A stretch of 64,000 nucleotides of DNA, from NCBI GenBank assembly GCA_018242685.1, contig JAFEBM010000042.1, forward strand, positions 1 through 64,000. The letters run 5' to 3'. Origin of the DNA: Nitrospira sp. (GTDB lineage Bacteria > Nitrospirota > Nitrospiria > Nitrospirales > Nitrospiraceae). Positions 29,297 to 37,566 of the stretch are shown piece after piece (the stretch's first letter is position 1; every line of letters starts with the position of its first letter). Made by a program: the position numbers and the translations under genes. The notes beneath the pieces were generated by a model that saw nothing but the letters and a program-made list of their open reading frames with translations, was not told the DNA's origin and did not search any database.

Positions 29297-29805
29297 ATGG
29301 CGATGGTACGTACTTTGTATAAAGTCAAACCACGAAAAACAAGCCGAGTAAAATTTCCGACGCATGGGAGTGGAGTGTTTCTTGCCACTGTTTCAAGAAC
29401 AGAGGACTATTCGACGCAAAGTCAAAACCGTAAGTGCTCCTCCTCTTCCCAGGATATCTATTCGTCCGAGTCAATTTATCGGAGCATTATCGAGCGGTGT
29501 CTTATACCAGAGGAGTTCGGAAAATCGTGGAGTTCGGTGGGATACCTGTGGAGGTCGATATCGCGATGATTGATGTCATCAAAAGTCGAATGACAACCTC
29601 TCAAGTGTATATGCTGGAGAAGCCGAAAGAGCTAAGTAATGGTCGGCTTGTTCAAATTAAGGATGGCCCATTCGTCGGAGTTGAGGCCATGTTTATGAGA
29701 GAGATGTCCGGACATCAAAGAGCGGTGGTGCTTCTTCGCACACTCGCGTTCCAGGCGTGGGTTGTGTTGGAGATCAACCAACTCATTTCATATGCTGCAG
29801 CGTGA
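29297..29805 (+). pseudogene. Broken NusG/RfaH-type antiterminator gene
   Basis: A NusG-like protein is encoded across frames. The N-terminus WYVLCIKSNHEKQAE (from 29304) runs into an in-frame TAA at 29349-29351, continues in the same frame as NFRRMGVECFLPLFQEQR, and then needs a frameshift near 29430-29440 to reach LLLFPGYLFVRVNL and the rest (29434-29805). That last part ends in a KOW-type segment (GRLVQIKDGPFVGVEAMFMR). The first Met-Ala (29297-29302) is also one base out of frame. Such proteins reduce pausing in long polysaccharide operons. Two or three lesions make it inactive, unless they are sequencing errors. Confidence 0.8.
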
Positions 29806-29896
29806 ACTCCGTAGATTCAGATTGTCGGTTCGTTCAGAAAGGCTTCGACGGAAACTCCTTCCAAGTGTTGAGGCCTGATGCAAGGAGGAAATGAGC

Positions 29897-30670
29897 ATGA
29901 AGGCAGTAATTCTCGCAGGAGGATGGGGAACTCGACTATCCGAAGAGACCACTTTGCGCCCGAAGCCCATGGTGGAAATCGGTGGAAAACCGATCCTGTG
30001 GCATATCATGAAGATTTATGCGGCCAACGGCATAAAGGAATTTGTGATCGGTCTTGGCTACAAGGGAGAGATGATCAAGGACTACTTTCTCAACTTCTAT
30101 GCTTTCAATAAAGATATTTCGGTCGATCTTGAAAGTGGAAAGACAACGATTCATGATGGAAAACGGCACGAAGATTGGAAAGTGCATCTCGTCGATACCG
30201 GTCTGCACACTCAGACGGGAGGTCGGCTTAAACAGCTGAAAAAATGGATAGGCGAGAACGAAACGTTTCTGTTTACGTATGGAGACGGAGTCTCAGATGT
30301 CGACATTCAAGCCACGATTAAATTCCACAAGTCTCACGGAAAGTTAGCCACGGTGACGACAGTCCTGCCTCCTGCTAGATTCGGACGGCTTGTGTTCGAT
30401 CAAGATCACATCGTTGACTTCAAAGAAAAACCTCATGGCGAGGAAGGCTGGATCAATGGCGGTTTCTATGTTCTCGAGCATAAGGCCATTGATTACATTA
30501 AAGGTGATGAGACTGTATGGGAGAGAGATCCGATCCAGCAGCTCACGAAAGATAATCAATTGATGGGCTATCGGCATGATCGTTTCTGGTCCTGTATGGA
30601 TACGCTGAAAGAGAAGAATTATTTGGAAGAGCTATGGCAATCGTCGAAGGCTCCCTGGAAGGTATGGTAA
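29897..30670 (+). CDS. rfbF: Glucose-1-phosphate cytidylyltransferase
   Basis: This 257-residue nucleotidyltransferase makes CDP-glucose from CTP and glucose-1-phosphate. Hallmarks are MKAVILAGGWGTRLSEET, KPMVEIGGKPILWHIMK, and FTYGDGVSDVDI. ATG 29897 is preferred over ATG 29891 because the AAGGAGGAA site is then about 8 bases away and the protein starts where family members do. It opens the sugar-nucleotide cassette. CDP-glucose normally goes to a 4,6-dehydratase (RfbG), which I do not find here. Confidence 0.94.
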   Translation: MKAVILAGGWGTRLSEETTLRPKPMVEIGGKPILWHIMKIYAANGIKEFVIGLGYKGEMIKDYFLNFYAFNKDISVDLESGKTTIHDGKRHEDWKVHLVDTGLHTQTGGRLKQLKKWIGENETFLFTYGDGVSDVDIQATIKFHKSHGKLATVTTVLPPARFGRLVFDQDHIVDFKEKPHGEEGWINGGFYVLEHKAIDYIKGDETVWERDPIQQLTKDNQLMGYRHDRFWSCMDTLKEKNYLEELWQSSKAPWKVW

Positions 30671-30788
30671 TCCGTTGATTTCACGATCGGTTCATATGCT
30701 TTCGTCCGTCATGTCATAGGACAAGGGATTGCTTACTTGCTCAAACTGTGTTCGCGGCGGCACAGAGCGATTAAATCGGGGGTAGGGC

Positions 30789-31847
30789 ATGAAGATTTTA
30801 GTGACAGGCAACATGGGCTATGTTGGACCATTGGTACTGCGTCATCTGCGAGAATCCCATCCTCACGCAACGCTCATCGGCTATGACATGGGTTACTTCG
30901 CGCACTGTTTAACAGGTGCGTCACGATTCCCTGAAAGTCTGGCCGATCAGCAATATTTTGGAGATATCCGACATATTCCTGAACAGATCCTGCAAGGAAT
31001 AGACGCTATCGTACATCTCTGCGCTATTTCGAACGATCCTATGGGCGCCATTTTTGAAAAAGTTACCCTCGATATCAACCATCGAGCAAGTATCGATCTG
31101 GCAAGGAAAGCAAAGCAAGCAGGCGTTAAGAAATTTGTATTCGCATCGAGCTGCAGTGTGTATGGATTTGCCGAAGGTGGTCCCCGCCGAGAAGAGGATG
31201 CGTTGAATCCTCTTACGGCATATGCCAAATCGAAAGTTCAAACTGAGCAAGACCTGGCATCGCTTGTATCGGAAGCCTTCACAGCGACCTGTCTGCGGTT
31301 TGCAACGGCATGCGGCATGAGTGATCGGCTGCGATTGGATCTTGTGCTGAATGATTTTGTGGCTAGCGCGTTTGCGTCAAAACGCATCAATATTCTGAGT
31401 GATGGGACACCATGGCGACCATTGATTCATGTCAAAGATATGGCGAGAGCAATCGATTGGGCCGTGCAGCGAGACCGTCGAGATGGTGGATCCTTTCTGA
31501 CAATAAACGTGGGAAGCGATACCTGGAATTATCAGGTGAAGGATTTGGCGGCGGCTGTAGCTAATCTTGTGCCGAACATCGAGGTTTCGATCAATAAAGA
31601 TGCGCAACCAGATAAACGTTCATATCGTGTAAATTTTGACAAGTTCTCTAAGTTGGCACAAGGATTTCTTCCTATGATTGACCTCCAGAGTGCCGTGAAG
31701 GATCTCCGTGATGGACTTGTGGCCATGCAGTTTCGCGACCATGAGTTCCGGACGGGTGAGTTGATTCGACTAGTCACCTTAAAACGACTGCGGGAGAGTG
31801 GGCAACTGACAGACGACCTCGTGTGGAAAGAGCGAAGCAATGCTTGA
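30789..31847 (+). CDS. NAD-dependent sugar epimerase/dehydratase (extended SDR)
   Basis: This 352-residue extended short-chain dehydrogenase has a Rossmann motif (VTGNMGYVGPLV, about residues 5-16), the active-site Ser region SSCSVYGFAEG and the catalytic Y-x-x-x-K (TAYAKSKVQTE, about 145). It lies between rfbF and a sugar C-methyltransferase, so its substrate is probably a CDP- or dTDP-linked keto sugar. It is not the RfbG type of CDP-glucose 4,6-dehydratase by sequence feel, but a dehydratase role cannot be excluded. Confidence 0.85.
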   Translation: MKILVTGNMGYVGPLVLRHLRESHPHATLIGYDMGYFAHCLTGASRFPESLADQQYFGDIRHIPEQILQGIDAIVHLCAISNDPMGAIFEKVTLDINHRASIDLARKAKQAGVKKFVFASSCSVYGFAEGGPRREEDALNPLTAYAKSKVQTEQDLASLVSEAFTATCLRFATACGMSDRLRLDLVLNDFVASAFASKRINILSDGTPWRPLIHVKDMARAIDWAVQRDRRDGGSFLTINVGSDTWNYQVKDLAAAVANLVPNIEVSINKDAQPDKRSYRVNFDKFSKLAQGFLPMIDLQSAVKDLRDGLVAMQFRDHEFRTGELIRLVTLKRLRESGQLTDDLVWKERSNA

Positions 31848-31919
31848 GGACATGGACGGTTGCCGCATCGAGTATTGGGCACGGCGCATCATCCTTTGCC
31901 AGTAGGAGGAAATATTAGT

Positions 31920-33155
31920 ATGGGGCAATCAGGGTGTCGATCTTGCGGTGCGACGCTTGAGCGTACGTTCGTCGATCTTGGTATGTCTCCATTGGCTAAT
32001 TCCTACATTAAGCCAGATCAGTTGAATCGTATGGAGCCTTTCTATCCATTGCATGTGTATGTTTGCGAGAAATGTTTACTCGTTCAGTTGCAGCAATTCT
32101 CAACGCCCCACGATATTTTTTCCGACTACGCATATTTTTCATCATTCTCTGATTCCTGGCTGGCACACGCAAAAGCCTATGTCGACATGATTGTAGATCG
32201 ATTCAGGTTGGATCATAGCTCTAAAGTAGTGGAGATCGCCAGCAACGACGGATATCTTTTGCAGAACTTCGTCTCTCGGGGCATTCCTGTACTGGGAGTT
32301 GAGCCTGCTTCCAATATAGCTGAGGTGGCGAGGAAGAAGGGGATTCATACGAAGGTGGCCTTTTTCGGAGAGAAGACGGCTCTGGATTTAGCTGCTGACG
32401 GATGGGTCGCCGATCTGATTATCGGGAACAATGTGCTGGCCCATGTCCCTGATCTGAACGATTTCGTGAATGGGCTCAAGGTGCTGCTGAAGCCGACGGG
32501 CCTGATCACCATGGAATTCCCGCACCTGCTTCAGCTGATGCAGCAGAACCAGTTTGATACTATCTATCATGAACATTTTTCCTATTTTTCTTTCTTAGCG
32601 GTCGAGCAGGTATTTGCTCGTCATGGAATGAAGCTGTTCGATGTAGAGGAACTATCGACTCATGGTGGGTCTCTGAGGATCTATGCTTGCCACGATGACG
32701 ATGTTTCCAAGCCCATAGAGGCGCGGGCAAGAGAACTGAAATCTCGAGAAGAAATCTCCGGATTCGGTCAGCTGAATCACCACCTGTCGTATGGTCTGCA
32801 AGTTGAGGTGACCAAGAGAAAGTTGCTGTCCTTTCTCATCTCTGCGAAACAGGAAGGCAAGCACGTTGTCGGTTACGGGGCTCCTGCAAAAGGGAATACG
32901 CTGCTCAATTATTGCGGGGTTCGGACGGACCTTATTGACTACACGGTAGACCGGAGTCCTCATAAACAAGGGCATTTTCTGCCCGGCGTGCATATCCCGA
33001 TTTATGGGCCGGAACGAGTTCGTGAAACACGTCCTGACTATCTCCTGATTCTGCCCTGGAATATTCGGGAAGAAGTCATGCAGCAGATGAGTCACATTCG
33101 GGAATGGGGCGGGAAATTCGTCGTTCCGATTCCTGAAGTGCAAATGCATTCATGA
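31920..33155 (+). CDS. Zinc-containing sugar C-methyltransferase (SAM dependent)
   Basis: This 411-residue enzyme has an N-terminal zinc knuckle (CRSCGATLE and VCEKCLLVQ, about residues 6-58). A SAM-binding Rossmann core follows (VVEIASNDGYLLQNF). The C-terminal domain is seen in sugar C-methyltransferases (VVGYGAPAKGNTLLNYCGV). These act on NDP-4-keto-6-deoxy sugars to make 3-C-methyl branched sugars. ATG 31920 is chosen because TAGGAGGA is 9 bases upstream, while a longer frame has no site. It overlaps rfbC by 4 bases (ATGA). Confidence 0.88.
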   Translation: MGQSGCRSCGATLERTFVDLGMSPLANSYIKPDQLNRMEPFYPLHVYVCEKCLLVQLQQFSTPHDIFSDYAYFSSFSDSWLAHAKAYVDMIVDRFRLDHSSKVVEIASNDGYLLQNFVSRGIPVLGVEPASNIAEVARKKGIHTKVAFFGEKTALDLAADGWVADLIIGNNVLAHVPDLNDFVNGLKVLLKPTGLITMEFPHLLQLMQQNQFDTIYHEHFSYFSFLAVEQVFARHGMKLFDVEELSTHGGSLRIYACHDDDVSKPIEARARELKSREEISGFGQLNHHLSYGLQVEVTKRKLLSFLISAKQEGKHVVGYGAPAKGNTLLNYCGVRTDLIDYTVDRSPHKQGHFLPGVHIPIYGPERVRETRPDYLLILPWNIREEVMQQMSHIREWGGKFVVPIPEVQMHS

Positions 33156-33700
33156 TTTTTACAGAAACCGCCCTCAAGGATGTATTTCTGATCGATCCTG
33201 AGCCGGTCAAGGATGAGCGGGGAATGTTCATGAGGATTTGGTGTGAGCGGGAGTTCAAGTCTCATGGATTTCAGACCACATGGGTACAGTCAAGCGTTTC
33301 GGTGAATACCCTGAAAGGCACTCTGCGGGGGCTTCATTATCAATCTGCTTCACATGAGGAAGTGAAGTTGGTTCGTTGCACGGCGGGAGCCATTTATGAT
33401 GTCGTCGTCGACTTGCGACCTGCATCGCCGACGTATTGTCAACATGTCGGAATAACGCTGTCTGCAGGCAATCGTCGGGCTGTTTATATTCCGAAGTGTT
33501 GTGCCCATGGGTTTCTCACACTCGAGGGAAATAGCGAGGTGTCGTACTGCATGTCGGAGTTCCATGTGCCTGCAAGCGCTCGAGGATTTCAATGGGATGA
33601 CTCTGCATTCAAGATTGCTTGGCCTGCACCTATTTTGGTCATGTCGGAGAGGGATCGCACATGGCCGGAATTTCCCAAGAACAGCGCATTGCCATCATGA
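33152..33700 (+). CDS. rfbC: dTDP-4-dehydrorhamnose 3,5-epimerase family protein
   Basis: This 182-residue cupin epimerase carries LRGLHYQSASHEEVKLVRCT (catalytic His) and RAVYIPKCCAHGFLTLEGNS with the partner aromatic region. It epimerises C3 and/or C5 of a 4-keto-6-deoxy sugar nucleotide. The family also includes enzymes acting on CDP sugars. In this cassette it may act on the C-methylated product. It overlaps the methyltransferase stop by 4 bases and its stop overlaps the start of the DUF4910 gene (ATGA at 33697-33700), so the three are translationally coupled. Confidence 0.9.
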   Translation: MIFTETALKDVFLIDPEPVKDERGMFMRIWCEREFKSHGFQTTWVQSSVSVNTLKGTLRGLHYQSASHEEVKLVRCTAGAIYDVVVDLRPASPTYCQHVGITLSAGNRRAVYIPKCCAHGFLTLEGNSEVSYCMSEFHVPASARGFQWDDSAFKIAWPAPILVMSERDRTWPEFPKNSALPS

Positions 33701-35016
33701 CATTGGCTGGCTCAAGCGAGGCATCGAGAAGTGAAGAGTCAGGCAAAGAGATGCATAATTTCATAGCGGAGCTTTATCCGATATGCCGGAGTATTACTGG
33801 TGAGGGTGTCAGAAAAACCCTCCGAGCGATCCGAAAACGTATTCCACTTGAAATGTATGAGGTTCCTAGCGGAACCAAGGTGTTTGATTGGACGGTTCCA
33901 CTGGAGTGGAATGTGTCCGATGCCTACATCATGAACCGCGAGGGAAAACGCGTAGTTGATTTTAAAGCGCACAATCTACATCTGATGAGCTACAGTTTGC
34001 CCGTTAACAAAAAGATGATGTTGGCGGACCTCAGGCCCCATTTATTCACCCTGCCAGAGCATCCCGATTGGATTCCTTACCGAACTTCCTATTACAAGGA
34101 GAACTGGGGTTTTTGTCTTCGACACGCAGACCTCGAGCGACTACTCGATGATGAGTACGAGGTCGTCATCGATTCGAGTCTTCGGCCTGGTTCACTTACG
34201 TATGGCGAGTTCTACCTGCCGGGTGAAATTTCTGATGAGATTCTCGTCTCGTGCCATGTGTGCCATCCTTCTATGTGCAACGACAATTTGTCAGGTATTA
34301 CAGTGGCCGTGAAGCTGGCAGAAACCATGGCAACATGCCCAAGACGATATTCATACCGCTTTCTTTTCATTCCAGGGACAATTGGATCGATTACATGGCT
34401 GGCTCAGAATGAGCAGATGGTATCTCGCATTAAACATGGGCTTGTCTTGACCGGGGTAGGCGATGCGGGGAACATTACCTACAAAAAGAGTCGTCAGGGC
34501 GATGCAGAGATCGATCGGGCGATAGCGCATGTGCTGAGACATTCAGGAGAGACTTATACCGTCATCGACTTTTTTCCTTATGGATACGATGAGCGGCAGT
34601 ATTGTTCTCCGGGGTTTGACCTGCCTGTTGGGTGTTTCATGCGGGCACAGCATGGCCAGTATCCGGAGTATCATTCCTCCGCAGACAATTTGGACTTTGT
34701 GAAGGCCGAATCCCTGACTCAGTCGTATGGGCGATGCCTAGAGGTGTTGGAGCTATTGGAGGGAAATCGAACGTATATGAACCAAAACCCGAAATGCGAA
34801 CCACAATTGGGTCGAAGAGGGCTCTATCGTGCCGTTGCTGGCCAACAAGAAAAACAATGGACGGAATTGGCTCTCTTCTGGGTTTTGAACGCGTCCGATG
34901 GACACCATACATTGCTTGCTATCGCAGAGCGCGCCGGGCTTCCATTCAGAAAGATTCAATCCGCAGTCGACGCGCTCCTGGAGGTTGGACTATTGAAAGC
35001 ATGTCGGAGGCCGTGA
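33697..35016 (+). CDS. DUF4910 domain protein, M28-like metallopeptidase fold
   Basis: This 439-residue protein resembles DUF4910 proteins, which have a metallo-aminopeptidase-like core and a C-terminal winged-helix part (about 375-439, SDGHHTLLAIAERAGLPFRK). The probable metal residues are in SCHVCHPSMCNDNLSG (His187, His190, Asp196) and EYHSSADNLDFV. ATG 33697 overlaps the rfbC stop (ATGA), so this start is chosen over an upstream ATG at 33661. Such genes are frequent beside sugar-nucleotide cassettes, but a polysaccharide role is unknown. It might hydrolyse an amide or peptide bond on an acylated amino sugar (inference). Confidence 0.8.
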   Translation: MTLAGSSEASRSEESGKEMHNFIAELYPICRSITGEGVRKTLRAIRKRIPLEMYEVPSGTKVFDWTVPLEWNVSDAYIMNREGKRVVDFKAHNLHLMSYSLPVNKKMMLADLRPHLFTLPEHPDWIPYRTSYYKENWGFCLRHADLERLLDDEYEVVIDSSLRPGSLTYGEFYLPGEISDEILVSCHVCHPSMCNDNLSGITVAVKLAETMATCPRRYSYRFLFIPGTIGSITWLAQNEQMVSRIKHGLVLTGVGDAGNITYKKSRQGDAEIDRAIAHVLRHSGETYTVIDFFPYGYDERQYCSPGFDLPVGCFMRAQHGQYPEYHSSADNLDFVKAESLTQSYGRCLEVLELLEGNRTYMNQNPKCEPQLGRRGLYRAVAGQQEKQWTELALFWVLNASDGHHTLLAIAERAGLPFRKIQSAVDALLEVGLLKACRRP

Positions 35017-35038
35017 AACGCCTAACGGAGAATCGATC

Positions 35039-35971
35039 ATGAACACCATCTATTTTGACCCTCCATTCTCGGACGAACGACGCCGCGAAGAGTTATTTCA
35101 AGGCCAGTTGCTCGTGTATTCTCCGAGGAGGAGTACTCTCGCGTTTGTTGAATTTGCCAGAAAATTGATAGAGGAAGCCTTTGCCCCTTATGATCCGGAG
35201 ACAGCTCAGAGGCATCTTTCAGTTGAGCAGTACGCCGATCTCCTCGGGAAGCTGAAGCCAAATTTCATTCATCATTCCCAATCAAAAACACTCATGTGCG
35301 ACATTTTTGACGAGATGGGCTGTGATCTTGAGAAGACATACTTTGATGTACCGAAGATGCGAAGCTCTACCAGTGATAATTATCTAACGACGGGCATTGC
35401 TTATGCCTGGCACCCGCATCGAGATACGTGGTATTCCGCGCCTCCTTGTCAGATCAATTGGTGGATCCCGATTTATGATATTCAGTCCAACAACGCCATG
35501 GCCTTCCACCCGCAGTATTGGAACGTTCCGGTAAAGAATAGTTCCAGAGGGTATAATTACTATGTGTGGAATCAGCAAAATCGTGGAGCACATGTCGCGA
35601 GGTTCCTAAAAGAAGATCCCAGGCCGCTACCAAAGCCGACCGAATCACTTGTGCTCGATCCCCAGATTCGCCTCATCGTGCCGGCTGGAGGTATCATTTT
35701 GTTTTCGGCGGCTCAGATGCACTCGAGTGTGCCCAATACTTCGGGGAAAACGCGTTTTAGCATAGATTTTCGCGTGGTGAACCTTGATGATGTAGCAGGA
35801 AGGAAAGGTGCCTCTCGGGTGGATGAAGAATGTACTGGGACCACCATGAGAGATTATTTAAGAGCGAGCGACCTTTCACATATCACCGCTGATCTTGTGT
35901 CACTCTATGATGATGAAACTGCCGACGCTGGTGCGCTCACATATCAACATAAAGCGGAACACAGCATATGA
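35039..35971 (+). CDS. Non-haem Fe(II)/2-oxoglutarate-dependent oxygenase-like protein
   Basis: This 310-residue protein has the facial-triad pattern of phytanoyl-CoA dioxygenase-like enzymes. The H-x-D is in WHPHRDTWYS (His127, Asp129). The distal His and 2-oxoglutarate Arg are in QMHSSVPNTSGKTRF (His228, Arg239). The beta-rich core (VPAGGIILFSA) between them fits a jelly-roll. A conserved aromatic loop (NWWIPIYDIQSNNAMAFHPQ) may bind substrate. Its place in the sugar cassette suggests hydroxylation or oxidation of a sugar or sugar nucleotide (inference). Confidence 0.72.
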   Translation: MNTIYFDPPFSDERRREELFQGQLLVYSPRRSTLAFVEFARKLIEEAFAPYDPETAQRHLSVEQYADLLGKLKPNFIHHSQSKTLMCDIFDEMGCDLEKTYFDVPKMRSSTSDNYLTTGIAYAWHPHRDTWYSAPPCQINWWIPIYDIQSNNAMAFHPQYWNVPVKNSSRGYNYYVWNQQNRGAHVARFLKEDPRPLPKPTESLVLDPQIRLIVPAGGIILFSAAQMHSSVPNTSGKTRFSIDFRVVNLDDVAGRKGASRVDEECTGTTMRDYLRASDLSHITADLVSLYDDETADAGALTYQHKAEHSI

Positions 35972-36001
35972 TGTATGTGAAGCTTGATTTCAAATGATCA
36001 G

Positions 36002-36850
36002 ATGAGGGGTGGGACAAATCGGCGGAAAGAAGTGGTGGCGGTACTGCCAGCAGCCGGCAGATCTCTTCGACTGATGCCGCTTCCCTGCAGCAAGGAGATA
36101 CTTCCTGTCGGTTTAATGGCTATGGCCGGTCTGCAGGGGGCTCGTCTCAGGGTAGTCAGCCACTATCTGCTTGAATGCCTTCAAAAAGCGGATATTCGGA
36201 AAGCCTATATCGTAATTCGGCAAGGCAAATGGGATATCCCAGCCTACTGGGGGAGTGGGGGAATGTTGGGGATGAACCTTGCCTATATGGTGATCGAAGG
36301 TTCGAGTGGTCCGCCTGATACGATCGATCGGGCATATCCATTCGTGAAGGATAAGATCGTAGCGTTCGGCTTTCCGGATATTATTCTTCGTCCGAAAAAA
36401 GTTTTTGCTAAATTGCTGGACCAGTTAAATTGCTCAGGGAGCGACGTGGTGTTGGCGCTGTTCCCAGCTCATGACGCCAGGGCTATGGATATGGTCGATA
36501 TTGATGCGGCTCTTCGGGTTCGAGCGATTCATCTAAAGCCAAGAGTGACACGGCTTCGATATGCTTGGTTGTGTGCCGTATGGACGCCTGTGTTTACAGA
36601 TTTTTTGCATCAGTTTTTGCGCCGAGTGAAACACGGGGGAAAGACTAGGGTGGTTGGAAATCGCAAGGTCGATGCTCAGGGTGATATTCCAGTTGGAGTT
36701 GTATTGAAAGCGGCGGTGAAGGCTAAGCTCAAGGTTGACGGAGTCACCTTCTCCACAGGGCGGTATATTGATATCGGCACTCCCCAAGCTCTTCCCGTGA
36801 TTCGCCGGTTTCTATCTCATTCTCGGCCATCATGTTTGACGGTAAAGTAA
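36002..36850 (+). CDS. Nucleotidyltransferase-like protein
   Basis: This 282-residue protein looks like a sugar-1-phosphate nucleotidyltransferase. The N-terminus has VAVLPAAGRSLRLMPLPCSK and EILPVG, a changed form of the usual G-x-G-T-R-x-x-P loop: the Gly-Thr is replaced, so activity may be altered. FAFGFPDIILRP-like (VAFGFPDIILRP) takes the place of the acceptor strand with the metal Asp. The ending RYIDIGTPQALPVIRRF is typical. Start is uncertain: ATG 36002 is given, and TTG 35984 is in frame. It closes the sugar cassette. Confidence 0.7.
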   Translation: MRGGTNRRKEVVAVLPAAGRSLRLMPLPCSKEILPVGLMAMAGLQGARLRVVSHYLLECLQKADIRKAYIVIRQGKWDIPAYWGSGGMLGMNLAYMVIEGSSGPPDTIDRAYPFVKDKIVAFGFPDIILRPKKVFAKLLDQLNCSGSDVVLALFPAHDARAMDMVDIDAALRVRAIHLKPRVTRLRYAWLCAVWTPVFTDFLHQFLRRVKHGGKTRVVGNRKVDAQGDIPVGVVLKAAVKAKLKVDGVTFSTGRYIDIGTPQALPVIRRFLSHSRPSCLTVK

Positions 36851-37029
36851 AGGCGGTACAATTGCAGTGGTCGGCATTCGAGTTGCCGGAGGAAGAGCAG
36901 GAACGTTGACTTGGATAAACCGACATCTTTCATCGACTGGATGTGAGGCGGATACGTAGGAGCGTTGGTATACTTATCTATTCTTCACATTCTTCGATGG
37001 GCAGTATCCCATGGACAGGAAAGAACTGA

Positions 37030-37425
37030 AAAACGTGTGTTTCGTGCTCGGTTAACGCTAAGGTCGGTCAAACAGACTGTATCGGACTTCCTGGCTCGAT
37101 CGATCTTGATCTGTACAGCTCGACCAAGAACGCGTTTAGGGTGTTTGAAATGGATGAGCGTCTGCTGTTGCCTAGGATTTTCTGTTATTGTGACGACATT
37201 CTCGGGTACACGTATGGTGACCACAATGGCAACCGGTTGGCGATGTCTGATTCCAACATCAGGTTCTCCCCGTGTAAATTCTCTCCCGTACACGGGTTGA
37301 AATACTATGTGCCTCCTCAGGACAAGAATAGTGCCTGGGCCGACAAGTTTTACTATCTGCGCGTGTCCAATCATACCCTGTATAATCACCCGATTCGCTG
37401 CTCGAGGATACGCGCATCGATCTAA
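37030..37425 (+). pseudogene. Orphan gene remnant in the 37-kb gap
   Basis: A frame open from 37030 to a TAA at about 37423 gives about 130 residues of convincing protein sequence without a start codon. Landmarks are IDLDLYSSTKNAFRVFEMDE, RIFCYCDDILGYTYGDHNGN, and GLKYYVPPQDKNSAWADKF. I do not recognise the family. A similar ATG-initiated protein should be searched for among surface-polysaccharide genes. The rest of the 36.9-37.5 kb gap has no gene. Degradation of a larger gene by truncation is the likely origin. Confidence 0.6.
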
Positions 37426-37566
37426 GGGGAAAGCGGGAGTCGAGTGTCATTGCGGCGACTGGACAGCAAAATATTGACAGGTGATTCTCGCATGCCCGAA
37501 GCAGTCTCAGAAGATGTATAATTTGAACGTTGGGTTCGGCGTATGCGCTGTACCAACAGAAAGACT

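Noticed and set aside
37474..37522. TTGACA and TATAAT boxes upstream of the first export gene
   Set aside because: The spacing is 37 bases, far from the 16-18 needed for a sigma-70 promoter.
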